Assembly (NCBI GenBank): GCA_019359745.1
Contig: JAHHGT010000002.1
Location: 1 to 64,000 of the forward strand
Origin: Aphanothece saxicola GSE-SYN-MK-01-06B
GTDB lineage: Bacteria > Cyanobacteriota > Cyanobacteriia > PCC-6307 > Cyanobiaceae
DNA: 64,000 nucleotides
Direction of reading: 5' to 3'
Shown: positions 44,145-52,457 of the stretch, piece by piece
How the letters are laid out: each line of letters starts with the position of its first letter
How positions within the stretch are numbered: position 1 is the first letter of the stretch
Notes under the pieces: generated by a model
Told to the model about the DNA's origin: nothing
Seen by the model: only the letters and a program-made list of their open reading frames with translations
Databases searched by the model: none
Translations under genes and position numbers: made by a program

Positions 44145-44855
44145 TCAGAGCCCGGCGAACCACTCATAGCCCCTGTCCTCCCAGGTGCCCAGCCGATCGC
44201 CCAGGCTCGTCATCAGCTCCAGGCCGGTGACCCACTTGCTCTGCTTGTAGCCGAGCTTGATGGGGCTGGCCAGTCGCACAGGAGCGCCGTTGGCCACCGG
44301 CAGCGGCGCTCCGTTCATGTGGGTGGCCAGCAAGGTCTGGGGATGCAGGGCCGAGGCCAGATCCCAGGTTTCGAAGTACTGGTCGGCGGAACGGATCGCC
44401 AGATAGGCCCCCAGGGGGGAGGGACCGGCCAGGGCCAGCACATCGGCCAGCCGCGGGCCCGACCAGGCGACGATCGCCGCCCAGCCCTCCACGCAGACAT
44501 GGCGGATGACGCACTCCCGCTGGGGCAAGGCGGCCAGTGTCGCCAGATCCAGGTTCAGGGGGCGGCGCACCGCCCCGTTCACGGCGAGCCGGTAGCTGCC
44601 GGGCGCCAAGGTGGGCGTGCCGTTGAAGCTGTTGACCAGCAGGGCCTCGGGCTCCACCTGGCTGCGCCTGAACTCCGGCACTGGTCCCTTCCCCTGCAGC
44701 AGGCCTTCGATCCGTTCATTCAGCGGCTGGGTGGCCTCCCCCACCTGCGCGCTCCAGCGGTTGAGGGCACAGCCACCGAGCAGCAGGGAGGAGCCGCTGG
44801 CCAGCAGCAGGCCGAGGGAACGGCGGCGACTCAGGGCCTCGGGCGACGCCGCCAT
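44145..44855 (-). CDS. sulfite-oxidase-fold molybdopterin protein (YedY/MsrP-like), probable Tat lipoprotein
   Basis: 236 residues. N-terminus SRRRSLGLLLASGSSLLLGG C carries a twin-arginine motif and a lipobox-like LLLGGC. The Mo-ligating Cys is in RHVCVEGWAAIVAWSG (about residue 120), which is the sulfite-oxidase family core; LASPIKLGYKQSKWVTGLEL near 210 is typical. It lacks the dimerisation domain and heme of eukaryotic sulfite oxidase. It starts 1 bp after the cytochrome gene stop, forming an operon. Substrate could be sulfite or Met sulfoxide (MsrP). Confidence 0.88.
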   Translation of the reverse strand: MAASPEALSRRRSLGLLLASGSSLLLGGCALNRWSAQVGEATQPLNERIEGLLQGKGPVPEFRRSQVEPEALLVNSFNGTPTLAPGSYRLAVNGAVRRPLNLDLATLAALPQRECVIRHVCVEGWAAIVAWSGPRLADVLALAGPSPLGAYLAIRSADQYFETWDLASALHPQTLLATHMNGAPLPVANGAPVRLASPIKLGYKQSKWVTGLELMTSLGDRLGTWEDRGYEWFAGL

Positions 44856-44856
44856 C

Positions 44857-45441
44857 TCAGAACACCATCGACCGCAGCAGCCGCAGGCCGCCCACCCGCC
44901 AGGAAAGCAGCACGTGCGCCACCAGCAGCAGCGCCATGGCGGGGATGGTGGCCAGGTGGCACACCCGCAGGGTCTGCCAACTGGAGAACCCGGCCGGTTC
45001 GGCGAAGGCGAACAGCGACACCAGCCACCACAACTGGGCCGGCTTGTACATCGCCAGGCCGCTGAGCAGGCTGAAGGCCAGCAGGATCAGCATCAGGGTG
45101 TAGGTGAGACGGTGGCTGGCCAGGCGACGGCGGGGGGAGCTGACGCTGGCGCGCAGGGTGTCCAGATCGCCGCTGCCGGCCAGGCGCTTATGGCGACGGC
45201 GCAGCAGCAGGCCGATCCAGAGCCCCAGGTTGACGGCATAGAGCCCCATGACAGCGAAGTGCCAGTCGCGGCCACCGGCCAGCCAGCCGCCCAGGGTGAA
45301 CAGCTCCGGCACGGTGGCCCCTTCGCGACCGCCGAAGACCGGATTGGCGTTGTAGATCTCCAGGCCGCTGGCGGCCATCAGCAGGAGCAGCAGCAGGTTG
45401 AAGCCGTGGAAGGCCCTGGTCCACAGGGGGCTGGGGCGCAT
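44857..45441 (-). CDS. b561-type membrane cytochrome subunit
   Basis: 194 residues with four hydrophobic helices and histidines placed as possible heme ligands: RAFHGFN (residue 12), RDWHFAVM (about 61), RVCHLATI (about 158) and LLVAHVLL (about 175). This is the cytochrome b561/YedZ-like partner expected for the sulfite-oxidase-type molybdoprotein encoded immediately downstream. It would pass electrons between the quinone pool and the periplasmic enzyme. Confidence 0.85.
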   Translation of the reverse strand: MRPSPLWTRAFHGFNLLLLLLMAASGLEIYNANPVFGGREGATVPELFTLGGWLAGGRDWHFAVMGLYAVNLGLWIGLLLRRRHKRLAGSGDLDTLRASVSSPRRRLASHRLTYTLMLILLAFSLLSGLAMYKPAQLWWLVSLFAFAEPAGFSSWQTLRVCHLATIPAMALLLVAHVLLSWRVGGLRLLRSMVF

Positions 45442-45445
45442 GGCC

Positions 45446-45790
45446 TCAGGCGGTCTGGAGCTGATCCAGTTGCTGCTGCAGGCGTTGCTTCATGCGGTGC
45501 TGCACCAGGTTGCAGAGCTCCTCCACCAGCTCGGTGTCGGCGCGGTAGATGAGCCGGACCCCGTCCCGGTCGCAGGTCACCAGGCCAGCCCGCTGCAACT
45601 GGGACAGCTGGCGGCTGATGTGGGACTGGCTGAAGCCGGTGGCCTCGATCAGGGAAGCGACATCGGCCGACCCCTGGCGCAGGTGGCAGAGCAGCTGGAG
45701 ACGGGCCGGTTCACTCAGCAGGCGGAAGAACTGGCTGAACTCCTCCAGCAGCTCGGGACTGGGGATGGAACCGGGGCCGGCAACGCCCAT
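45446..45790 (-). CDS. ArsR/BigR-like persulfide-responsive repressor
   Basis: 114 residues from ATG 45790. ArsR fold with FFRLLSEPARLQLLCHLRQG, recognition helix TGFSQSHISRQLSQLQRAGL and wing CDRDGVRLIYRADTELVEELCNL. Cys35 (helix 2) and Cys93 (last helix) match the two-cysteine pair by which BigR/SqrR/YgaV-type proteins sense reactive sulfur. It is divergent from a persulfide dioxygenase gene (155 bp apart), which supports that role. Cys73 is extra. Confidence 0.85.
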   Translation of the reverse strand: MGVAGPGSIPSPELLEEFSQFFRLLSEPARLQLLCHLRQGSADVASLIEATGFSQSHISRQLSQLQRAGLVTCDRDGVRLIYRADTELVEELCNLVQHRMKQRLQQQLDQLQTA

Positions 45791-45909
45791 GGCAGAAGGG
45801 TATGTCGCTAGAGGAATTATGCAGGCTTTCCCCGGCCTTGGCCCAAGCCGGATCGGTTCTGCAATGGAACCGGCCGCTGCAGGACGCCGCAACCGAGCCG
45901 CATCCACTC

Positions 45910-45942
45910 TTTAGCTGTTGTATGCGTGTATGGTCATAGCAG
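45910..45942. promoter_or_regulatory. candidate operator between BigR-like gene and dioxygenase gene
   Basis: A short AT-richer stretch in a GC-rich gap contains a direct repeat GTATGCGTGTATGG and TATG...CATA ends (about 45917-45938), just before ATG 45946. A BigR-like dimer could bind here, overlapping the dioxygenase promoter. This is only a positional suggestion. Confidence 0.35.
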
Positions 45943-45945
45943 CCG

Positions 45946-47088
45946 ATGTCGAAGGTTTCGATGGCGCCCGTCCCTCCGTTTCCGCTTGACGCCGCCGCCG
46001 GCGGGGGCCACCTGCTGTTCCGCCAGCTTTTCGATGCCGAGACCGGCACCTTCACCTACCTCCTGGCTGACGTCGCCAGCGGCGAAGGGGTGCTGATCGA
46101 TCCGGTGTACGACCACCACCCCCGCGATCTCTCCCTGGTGCGGGAACTGGGCATCGATCTGCTGGCCTGTCTCGACACCCACGCCCATGCCGACCACGTG
46201 ACCGGCAGCTGGCGGATGCACCAGGCCACCAGCTGCGCCATCGGCCTGGCCGCCGCGGCCCGCGCCCGGAATGTGACCCTGGCCCTGGCCCACAGCGATC
46301 AGGTGCGCTTCGGCGGCCGCCATCTGGAGGTGCGCGCCACCCCGGGGCACACCGATGGCTGCCTCACGTTCGTGCTCGACGACCGGAGCCTGGCCTTCAC
46401 CGGCGACGCCCTGCTGGTGCGGGGCTGTGGTCGCTGCGATTTCCAGCAGGGCAATGCCCACACCCTCTACCGCTCGATCACCGAGCAGATCCTTGCGTTG
46501 CCGAACCGGTGCCAGCTCTACCCGGCCCACGATTACAGCGGTCGCCAGGTGACCTCGGTGGCTGAAGAGAAGGCCTACAACGCCCGGCTTGGCGGGGCTG
46601 CGAACGAGCGGGACTTCGTGGGGTACATGGAGAACCTGCACCTGCCCCATCCCCACCGGATCGCCGAGGCCCTGCCGGCCAACCTGCGCTCCGGCAAGCC
46701 CAGCGACGCGGACCACAGCCAAGAGGATGACTGGGGACCCGTCGAACGCAGCTACGCCGGCCTGCCGGAGGTGGCGGCCGCCTGGGTCGCCACTCACCGC
46801 GACCAGCTGACCCTGGTGGATGTGCGTTCCGAGGCCGAGGTGCTCGGGCCGGATGGCCGGGTGTCGGGCTGCCTGACCATTCCCCTGCCGGAGTTGGCGG
46901 CCCGCGCCGCCGAGATCCCCACAGGCAGGCCCGTGGTGGTGCTCTGCCATTCCGGCAGCCGCTCGGCCCTGGCCACCCAGGAACTGATGAAGCGGGGCCC
47001 CAACCCCGTGGCCAACCTGCGCGGCGGCCTGCGGGGCTGGCAAGCCGAAGGCCTGCCGCTGGAGGTGCCGACCGCGACCCTGGCCTGA
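45946..47088 (+). CDS. persulfide dioxygenase (ETHE1-like MBL) fused to rhodanese
   Basis: 380 residues. MBL domain with DTHAHADH (His79, His81, Asp83, His84), GHTDGC (residue 134-139), and CGRCDFQQGN, as in ETHE1/persulfide dioxygenase; these need one mononuclear iron. Rhodanese domain from about 275 with catalytic Cys334 in VVLCHSGSRSA. The fusion converts glutathione persulfide to sulfite and handles sulfane sulfur. Two starts (45946, 45961). Divergent from the BigR-like repressor gene, and followed by a rhodanese gene. Cytoplasmic. Confidence 0.92.
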   Translation: MSKVSMAPVPPFPLDAAAGGGHLLFRQLFDAETGTFTYLLADVASGEGVLIDPVYDHHPRDLSLVRELGIDLLACLDTHAHADHVTGSWRMHQATSCAIGLAAAARARNVTLALAHSDQVRFGGRHLEVRATPGHTDGCLTFVLDDRSLAFTGDALLVRGCGRCDFQQGNAHTLYRSITEQILALPNRCQLYPAHDYSGRQVTSVAEEKAYNARLGGAANERDFVGYMENLHLPHPHRIAEALPANLRSGKPSDADHSQEDDWGPVERSYAGLPEVAAAWVATHRDQLTLVDVRSEAEVLGPDGRVSGCLTIPLPELAARAAEIPTGRPVVVLCHSGSRSALATQELMKRGPNPVANLRGGLRGWQAEGLPLEVPTATLA

Positions 47089-47146
47089 AGCCGCCACCCA
47101 ATCCATCGCCAGCCCCTTCCCCATTCCCATTGCCACCGCCAGAACC

Positions 47147-47674
47147 ATGACCACCACCACCTCCCGGCGCTTCTCCCCCCGCGACCTCGCCAGCCACCGT
47201 CACGCGGTGTCGCTGACGCTGATCGACGTGCGCGAACCGATGGAGTTCGCCGCCGGGCACATCCCCGGCAGCCACAACATCCCCCTGTCACGGCTGGGCA
47301 GCGAGCCTCTGCCGGAGGGTCCGCTGGTGCTGCTGTGCCAGAGCGGCAGCCGCAGCAGCCGGGGGCTGACCACCCTGCAACGCCGCGGCCATCTCCAACC
47401 CCTGGCGGAACTGGAGGGGGGCTTCGGCGCCTGGCAGGAGGCGGGCCTGCCGGTGCAGCGGCAGGCCAGGGCGCCACTGCCACTGATGCGCCAGGTGCAG
47501 ATCGTCGCCGGCAGCCTCGTGCTGGTGGGGGTGCTGCTCAACCAGACCGTGGCGCCGGGCTGGATCTGGCTGAGCGGCTTCGTGGGGGCCGGCCTCACCT
47601 TCGCGGGCATCAGCGGCTTCTGCGGCATGGCCCGCCTGCTGGCCGTGATGCCCTGGAACCGGGTACGCGCTTGA
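47147..47674 (+). CDS. rhodanese with C-terminal DUF2892 membrane segment
   Basis: 175 residues: a rhodanese domain with active-site Cys in LVLLCQSGSRSSRG (about residue 65), and a C-terminal hydrophobic pair (QVQIVAGSLVLVGVLLNQTV and SGFVGAGLTFAGISGFCGMA) of DUF2892 type. Anchored sulfur transferase. It is followed by a TTG start for the exporter in the stop (TTGA at 47671). Confidence 0.9.
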   Translation: MTTTTSRRFSPRDLASHRHAVSLTLIDVREPMEFAAGHIPGSHNIPLSRLGSEPLPEGPLVLLCQSGSRSSRGLTTLQRRGHLQPLAELEGGFGAWQEAGLPVQRQARAPLPLMRQVQIVAGSLVLVGVLLNQTVAPGWIWLSGFVGAGLTFAGISGFCGMARLLAVMPWNRVRA

Positions 47675-48495
47675 GCGCCACCTTGCTGCTGCTGATGGCC
47701 GGTGGGGGTGCCCTGATCGGCTTCCTGCTGGCGGTGCTTGGGGCCGGCGGCTCGATCCTGCTGCTGCCCCTGCTGATCAGCGGCGCCGGACTGCCCACCC
47801 GCGAGGCGGTGCCTCTCTCGCTGCTGGCGGTGACCCTGCTGGCGGTGGCCAATGCCGGTCCCTACCTGCGTCGCCGCCAGGTGGCTCCGCGGCCGGCCCT
47901 GCTCCTGGGGGTACCGGCCCTGGCGGGCAGCTGGATCGGCGGCACGGTGGTGAAGCACGGCCTGATTCCCGAACCGGTGCAGCTGGGGGTGTTCGCCGTC
48001 GCCGCCCTGGTGGCCGCCTGGCTGCTCTCCCGCCGCCCCGCCACCACCCGAACCGCTCAGGCGCCCCGGCCTTGGGGATCGCCGCTGGCACTGGCGGGCC
48101 AGGGGGTGCTGGTGGGCCTGCTGACCGGCATCGCCGGCGTGGGCGGTGGCTTCGCCATCGTGCCCGCCCTGGTGCTGCTGGCCGGGCTGCCGATGCCCCT
48201 GGCCAGCGGCACCAGCCTGGTGCTGATCGCCACCAACAGCCTGGTGGCCCTCGCCGCCCTGGGGCACTGGCCCGCGGCAGGCCTGCCGCTGCTGGGCCCC
48301 CTGGTGGCGGGTGGGCTGGTGGGGGCGATCGGCGGCCAGGCCCTGGCCCCACGCCTCTCGGATCGCCACCTGCGCCAGGGCTTCGCCGCCCTGCTGATCG
48401 GCTCGGCCCTGCTCACGGGCGCCGAAGCCTTCCAGCGCCAGCGCACCACCAGTTCCGCCGTCCCCTCCACCCCCACCGTCCCGCACCCGCGATGA
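47671..48495 (+). CDS. TauE/SafE family sulfite/sulfonate exporter
   Basis: 274 residues from TTG 47671 (an internal ATG at 47695 is possible). Two homologous halves of TauE/SafE, with GGGALIGFLLAVLGAGGSIL and GVLVGLLTGIAGVGGGFAIV, and about eight membrane helices. Members export sulfite or other organosulfur anions; here it directly follows the genes that make sulfite. Coupled to the OsmC-like gene (ATGA at 48492). Confidence 0.9.
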   Translation: MSATLLLLMAGGGALIGFLLAVLGAGGSILLLPLLISGAGLPTREAVPLSLLAVTLLAVANAGPYLRRRQVAPRPALLLGVPALAGSWIGGTVVKHGLIPEPVQLGVFAVAALVAAWLLSRRPATTRTAQAPRPWGSPLALAGQGVLVGLLTGIAGVGGGFAIVPALVLLAGLPMPLASGTSLVLIATNSLVALAALGHWPAAGLPLLGPLVAGGLVGAIGGQALAPRLSDRHLRQGFAALLIGSALLTGAEAFQRQRTTSSAVPSTPTVPHPR

Positions 48496-48932
48496 CCACC
48501 CCCCTCCTGTTCCAGTTCCGCCTCCAGAGCCGCCACGGGGCCGCCGGCGACAGCCTCAGCGTCGACGTCCGCAACGGCGAGCTGGAGCCCTGGCAGCCAC
48601 TGGTGCCCAGCCTGCAGACCCCCGGCTTCCGGCTCTTCCTGCTGTCGCTGCTGCTCTGCCAGCACCACTACCTGGTGGCCAACGCCGTCGAGCGGCACCT
48701 GCCCCTGGCGGCGGTGGACGGGGTGCTCAGCGTGACGGCCTCCGCCGACTGGATGATCGAGGCGGTGGACGGCACCTTCCAGGTGCGGCTGGAGGCGCCC
48801 GAAGGCGCCGTGACCCCGGAACTGGATGAGCCCAGCCGGGCCTTTCTGGAGCGACGCATGAAGGTCTGTCCGGTGTCGCGGAATCTGCCCGGTACGGTGA
48901 CCAAATCGATCGTGGTGCAAGCGGCGGGATGA
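48492..48932 (+). CDS. OsmC-like peroxide/persulfide handling protein
   Basis: 146 residues, OsmC fold. Two cysteines in LLSLLLCQHHYL and RRMKVCPVSRNL form the Cys pair used by OsmC/Ohr against hydroperoxides and, in some members, persulfides. Start in the stop of the TauE/SafE gene, and its stop overlaps the GNAT start (ATGA 48929), so the sulfur operon continues. Confidence 0.85.
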   Translation: MTTPLLFQFRLQSRHGAAGDSLSVDVRNGELEPWQPLVPSLQTPGFRLFLLSLLLCQHHYLVANAVERHLPLAAVDGVLSVTASADWMIEAVDGTFQVRLEAPEGAVTPELDEPSRAFLERRMKVCPVSRNLPGTVTKSIVVQAAG

Positions 48933-49414
48933 TCCGGGCGTACGAACCGGCCGACTGGCCAGGGGTGTGGGCGGTGCTGCAGCCGGTGTTCCGGGCCGGC
49001 GAGACCTTCCCCCACGACCCGGCGATCGGCAGCGACGCGGCCCGGCAGGCCTGGGTGGAGGCCCCCGTCGCCACGTTCGTGGCCACCGATGCGAGCGGCG
49101 CGATCCTGGGCACCTACTACCTGCGCCCCAACCAGCCGGGCCTGGGCGCCCACGTGGCCAACGCCGGCTATGTGGTGGCCGAGGCCGCCCGGGGCCGCGG
49201 GGTGGGCCATGCCCTTTGCCGCCACTCCCAGGAGGAGGCCCGGCGACGGGGCTTCAGGGCGATGCAGTTCAACCTGGTGGTGGCCACCAACGTCGCCGGC
49301 GTGACCGCCTGGAGCCGCAACGGCTTCCACACCATCGGCCGGCTGCCCGGAGCCTTCCGCCATCCCCGGCTGGGGGAGGTCGACGCCCTGGTGATGTTCA
49401 AGGCGCTGGCCTGA
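48929..49414 (+). CDS. GNAT family N-acetyltransferase
   Basis: 161 residues with an N-terminal IRAYEPADWPGVWAVLQPVF, the acetyl-CoA pyrophosphate loop ARGRGVGHALCRHSQEEARR (Arg-x-x-Gly-x-Gly/Ala) and the NVAGVTAWSRNGFHTIGRLP stretch. Substrate not evident. It is last of a plus-strand operon coupled by ATGA overlaps. Confidence 0.88.
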   Translation: MIRAYEPADWPGVWAVLQPVFRAGETFPHDPAIGSDAARQAWVEAPVATFVATDASGAILGTYYLRPNQPGLGAHVANAGYVVAEAARGRGVGHALCRHSQEEARRRGFRAMQFNLVVATNVAGVTAWSRNGFHTIGRLPGAFRHPRLGEVDALVMFKALA

Positions 49415-49416
49415 GT

Positions 49417-49908
49417 TCAGGGGGTCGGGTGGTCCTGGCAGGGCATCCAGAGGGCGCCCATGGCATGGGCCCCGTCGCAGCCGAGTTCCTTCGCCTTCCG
49501 CAGGGCCTCGTCGCGGCTGGGGTAGGCGTAGAGGTTCGGCTGGCCCTGGCTGTGGTTGAGGTCACGGCTGTGGTGGTGCACCTGGCCGCTCGGGCTCCCC
49601 AGCCGGTAGGGACCCATCCCCTCCATCCCGACCCACCAGACACCCATCACGTTGACGCCGGCGATCAGGATGCCCATGCCCACCACAGAGGCATTGATCA
49701 CCCCCATCGCCACCGCCCCCAGGCTCAGCACCCCCATCGGCACGACGCCGATGCTGATCACCCCCATGGGGACGATGCCGATCGAGATGATGCCCAGCGG
49801 GGCGATGCCGAAGGCCACGATCTTCGGGCGGCCACCGCAGGCTGAGGGGCTTCTTGCAGGAGGGAGGCCGCCGGTGGGAGGGGTCTCCGGCGCGACCGGA
49901 TCAGGCAT
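49417..49908 (-). CDS. DUF3721 protein with glycine-rich hydrophobic pentad repeat
   Basis: 163 residues. Residues about 32-97 are a run of at least twelve five-residue units of the form hydrophobic-G-(I/V)-x-(P/S), for example LGIIS IGIVP MGVIS IGVVP. The C-terminal domain (about 120-163) contains GCDGAHAMGALWMPC of DUF3721, including the final Cys. No signal peptide precedes the repeat. Coupled to the upstream DUF3721 gene (start and stop share base 49908). Function unknown. Confidence 0.75.
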   Translation of the reverse strand: MPDPVAPETPPTGGLPPARSPSACGGRPKIVAFGIAPLGIISIGIVPMGVISIGVVPMGVLSLGAVAMGVINASVVGMGILIAGVNVMGVWWVGMEGMGPYRLGSPSGQVHHHSRDLNHSQGQPNLYAYPSRDEALRKAKELGCDGAHAMGALWMPCQDHPTP

Positions 49909-50183
49909 CAATGGGAGCCGTGGCCAGACGGCCCGCCTTTGGTTTCGCCATGGGTGGCGCAGGGCATCCATTGGTTGCCCATCTTGTGGGCCCCGGTGCA
50001 GTGGAAGTGCTTGGCGGCGGCTTCGGCTTCCGCCTTGGTGGCAAAGACCGCCTTCTGGGCGCCAGGGCCAGGCTGCTGCGCCAGGGCGGGGCCGCCGCCG
50101 AAGGCGGCCAGGAGGCCGGCGGCGACCAGGGAGGCGAGGGGCGGCCGAAGGCGCGACACGGCGATTCCTGAAACGACAATCAT
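49908..50183 (-). CDS. secreted DUF3721 protein
   Basis: 91 residues from ATG 50183: N-terminal hydrophobic segment (ASLVAAGLLAAFGGGPALAQ), then AVFATKAEAEAAAKHFHCTG and AHKMGNQWMPCATHGE. DUF3721 is confined largely to marine and freshwater picocyanobacteria in my recollection. Its CTGAHKMG..WMPC motif is repeated in the next gene. A signal peptide predicts export. Confidence 0.8.
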   Translation of the reverse strand: MIVVSGIAVSRLRPPLASLVAAGLLAAFGGGPALAQQPGPGAQKAVFATKAEAEAAAKHFHCTGAHKMGNQWMPCATHGETKGGPSGHGSH

Positions 50184-50254
50184 TCTGGCAGAGGTGGTCT
50201 GAGGGGGTGTGGTCGCCGGGGAAGACGGGGCTCCTGGGGGGAAGGCGCCAGCGG

Positions 50255-50536
50255 TCACAGCGTGCCCGCCTCCAGCTGATGCAGATAGAGGAACTGCGGG
50301 GATTCGACACCGGCCTGCCGACGAATCTCCACCAGCTCGGGGGACTCGAAGAACGCCTTCGCCTTGGCCACCGATTCCCATCGGGAGAAGTGCACCACCT
50401 TGTTGGGGTCGCTCGCGTCTCGGAGCACCTGGAACGACCGCTCGCCGGCGTTCCGGCGCAGGGCGGCCGCCGCGTCAAACACCGTCTTCCAGGCCTCGTA
50501 GTCCCGTACGGCGTGGATGATCAGAACATGGTCCAT
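50255..50536 (-). CDS. ABM-fold small protein
   Basis: 93 residues from ATG 50536 with a ferredoxin-like ABM/dimeric alpha-beta barrel pattern: MDHVLIIHAVRDYEAWKTVF, RSFQVLRDASDPNKVVHFSR and WESVAKAKAFFESPELVEIR. Such proteins are heme oxygenases, monooxygenases or simple stress barrels; nothing selects one here. A short open frame ends 4 bp before it. Confidence 0.75.
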   Translation of the reverse strand: MDHVLIIHAVRDYEAWKTVFDAAAALRRNAGERSFQVLRDASDPNKVVHFSRWESVAKAKAFFESPELVEIRRQAGVESPQFLYLHQLEAGTL

Positions 50537-50540
50537 GGGT

Positions 50541-50856
50541 TCACTCCAGAGGATCGCCATGACAGGACTGCGCCTGCGCCGCCTGCACGGCAAGCGTCAG
50601 ATACGCCGCCAGAGGCTTTCCTTTGATGTCATCGATGCTGCTGAGTTTGAGGTGGCGTCGTCCCTTGCCTGATCCTTCAAGATGACCAGAGCCGAGGAGA
50701 AGGGCGCTGACGGATCTAAACACTGAAGGAGGGGCCAATGGGGAGAGAAAGGAAAGCGGTGCGATGACAGCGGGGACAAGCACCAATGGCGCAGGAGGTG
50801 ACGGCACCCACACCAGCGCAGTGGTCAGCCTCATCGGCTGATGCTGCAGCCGGAGC
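50541..50856 (-). other. 316-bp stretch, possible gene remnant
   Basis: The minus strand keeps a frame open from 50909 to 50541, whose last 30 residues (SSIDDIKGKPLAAYLTLAVQ and onward) look more protein-like than the Pro-rich rest, and which stops 4 bp before the ABM gene. The N-terminal part overlaps the symporter gene. I see no known domain. Probably a decayed or missed small gene; no RNA or repeat identified. Confidence 0.3.
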
Positions 50857-51732
50857 TCAAGCATGGCGGGCCAAGCCCACCACACGCCGGCCATAGAGGA
50901 TCGCGCCAAAGCCAGTGAGATACATCAGCAGGCTGTAGACCGCTGCAGGCACCGCCATGTCGGGGTTGTTGAGCAAACCAGCCGTGATGGCAATCGCCAG
51001 GGTTCCATTCTGAATTCCCACCTCAATCGCGATGCACACCTGTTGGGCCAGGGGCAGGCGGAACAGCTTTCCTGCCAGGAAGCCCACCAGCATGGCCAGC
51101 AGGTTGAGAAGCACGATCGCGAGTCCCACCTGAGCCAGGAACCCGGGCAGCTTGCTGCCCTCGCGGATCAACAACAGCAGGATGATCAGCGCCAGGAGGC
51201 CCGCAGCCAGGCGGCCCATGTGCTTTTCAAGGCGACGGGCCGGCCCTGGCCAGCGGTGACGGATGGCCATCCCGATCGCCGTCGGCAGCAGGGTGATCAG
51301 GACGATCTGCAGCATCGTGGTCCCCACCGGCAGGGCAATCGCCGCCCCTTCCCCCAGGAACTGCTGCAGGGCCAGGTTGGTGACCAGAGGAATCGTGAAG
51401 ACCGTGACGATGCTGCTGACGGCTGTCAGTGTCACTGACAACGCCACATCCCCCCAGGCCAGGTAGGTCATCAGGTTGGAAGACGGCCCACCTGGGCAGA
51501 CAGCCACAACCACCAGACCCACCGCCATCGCCGGCTCCATGGGAACGACCAGGGCGATGACTGCCCCCATCAGCGGCAACAGCAGGGTCTGACAGACCGT
51601 CCCCACCGCGACCGCCCTGGGGTAGCGCGTGATGCGCTTGAAGTCGGCGGGCACCAGGCTCAGGCCCATGCCCAGCATGACGATGGCCAGGGCCAGAGGC
51701 AGCAGGACAACCGTGAAAAAGCTGCTCTGCAT
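50857..51732 (-). CDS. bile acid:sodium symporter family transporter
   Basis: 291 residues with about nine membrane segments and family motifs VCPGGPSSNLMTYLAWGDVA (about 78-97) and VGIQNGTLAIAITAGLLNNP (about 238-258), both part of the Na+/bile-acid symporter fold (BASS). Plants and cyanobacteria use BASS proteins to move organic anions such as pyruvate or glucosinolate precursors; substrate here is unknown. Separate from its neighbours. Confidence 0.9.
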   Translation of the reverse strand: MQSSFFTVVLLPLALAIVMLGMGLSLVPADFKRITRYPRAVAVGTVCQTLLLPLMGAVIALVVPMEPAMAVGLVVVAVCPGGPSSNLMTYLAWGDVALSVTLTAVSSIVTVFTIPLVTNLALQQFLGEGAAIALPVGTTMLQIVLITLLPTAIGMAIRHRWPGPARRLEKHMGRLAAGLLALIILLLLIREGSKLPGFLAQVGLAIVLLNLLAMLVGFLAGKLFRLPLAQQVCIAIEVGIQNGTLAIAITAGLLNNPDMAVPAAVYSLLMYLTGFGAILYGRRVVGLARHA

Positions 51733-51812
51733 CAGCGGCTAGCCATGGCCTGAATCACCGTTGCCATGATTCTCACCCGCGCCCAGCGAGGCAGGGGCGC
51801 GGGTCGTCTGCA

Positions 51813-52367
51813 TCAACGACCTGGCAGCGCGTAATGCAGCTCTGCCAGACCCGAACCGATCTGGCGCACCGACAGCAACCGCCAAGGGGGGCTTGTCACC
51901 CGGCGGGGAAAGAGCGGCTTGCCCTGCCCAAGGGTGACCGAACCAATCTGGATGATCGCTTCATCCAGCAGCCCGGCGTCATAAAACTGCACCGCCAGGG
52001 CGCCGCCACCGGCAATCCAGATATTCTTCCCCGCCGCCACTTCCAGCATCCTTGGATGGAGGTCCTTGACATCACCTTGGACGAAGCGGATATCAGCTCC
52101 ATCAATGCCGGGAAGCCCACGATGGGTGAACACCCAGCAGGGCTGGGAGAAGGGCCAGGGAGAACCAGAATCTGCCTGAACCTTGTCGGAATGGCGCAAC
52201 ATCCATTCATAGGTTGAGGCACCCATGGCAATCGCACCGATCTGCGCGATAAAGGCCGGATAGCCAGCTTCCTTGACATCACCGAGGGGGAACAGCCACT
52301 CCAAGGAGTTATCTTCGGTGGCAACGAAACCATCAAGGCTGGTAGCGGTGTAATACTGCGTCGTCAT
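51813..52367 (-). CDS. dihydrofolate reductase / RibD-C family protein
   Basis: 184 residues. RibD-C/DHFR-like fold: YTATSLDGFVATEDNSLEWL at residues 6-25 and NIWIAGGGALAVQFYDAGLL near 115-134 (nucleotide-binding Gly-rich turn), then PLFPRR. Members of this group are annotated as dihydrofolate reductase-like but most are uncharacterised NADPH enzymes. Confidence 0.88.
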   Translation of the reverse strand: MTTQYYTATSLDGFVATEDNSLEWLFPLGDVKEAGYPAFIAQIGAIAMGASTYEWMLRHSDKVQADSGSPWPFSQPCWVFTHRGLPGIDGADIRFVQGDVKDLHPRMLEVAAGKNIWIAGGGALAVQFYDAGLLDEAIIQIGSVTLGQGKPLFPRRVTSPPWRLLSVRQIGSGLAELHYALPGR

Positions 52368-52457
52368 GGCGGCGTGGGACGCTCGGCGGCCTGTGTTCTC
52401 CTGACACTAGGTGGCGACGCTCCTGGTGATCGAAACCGAGACGTGCACAGCCGTTCT

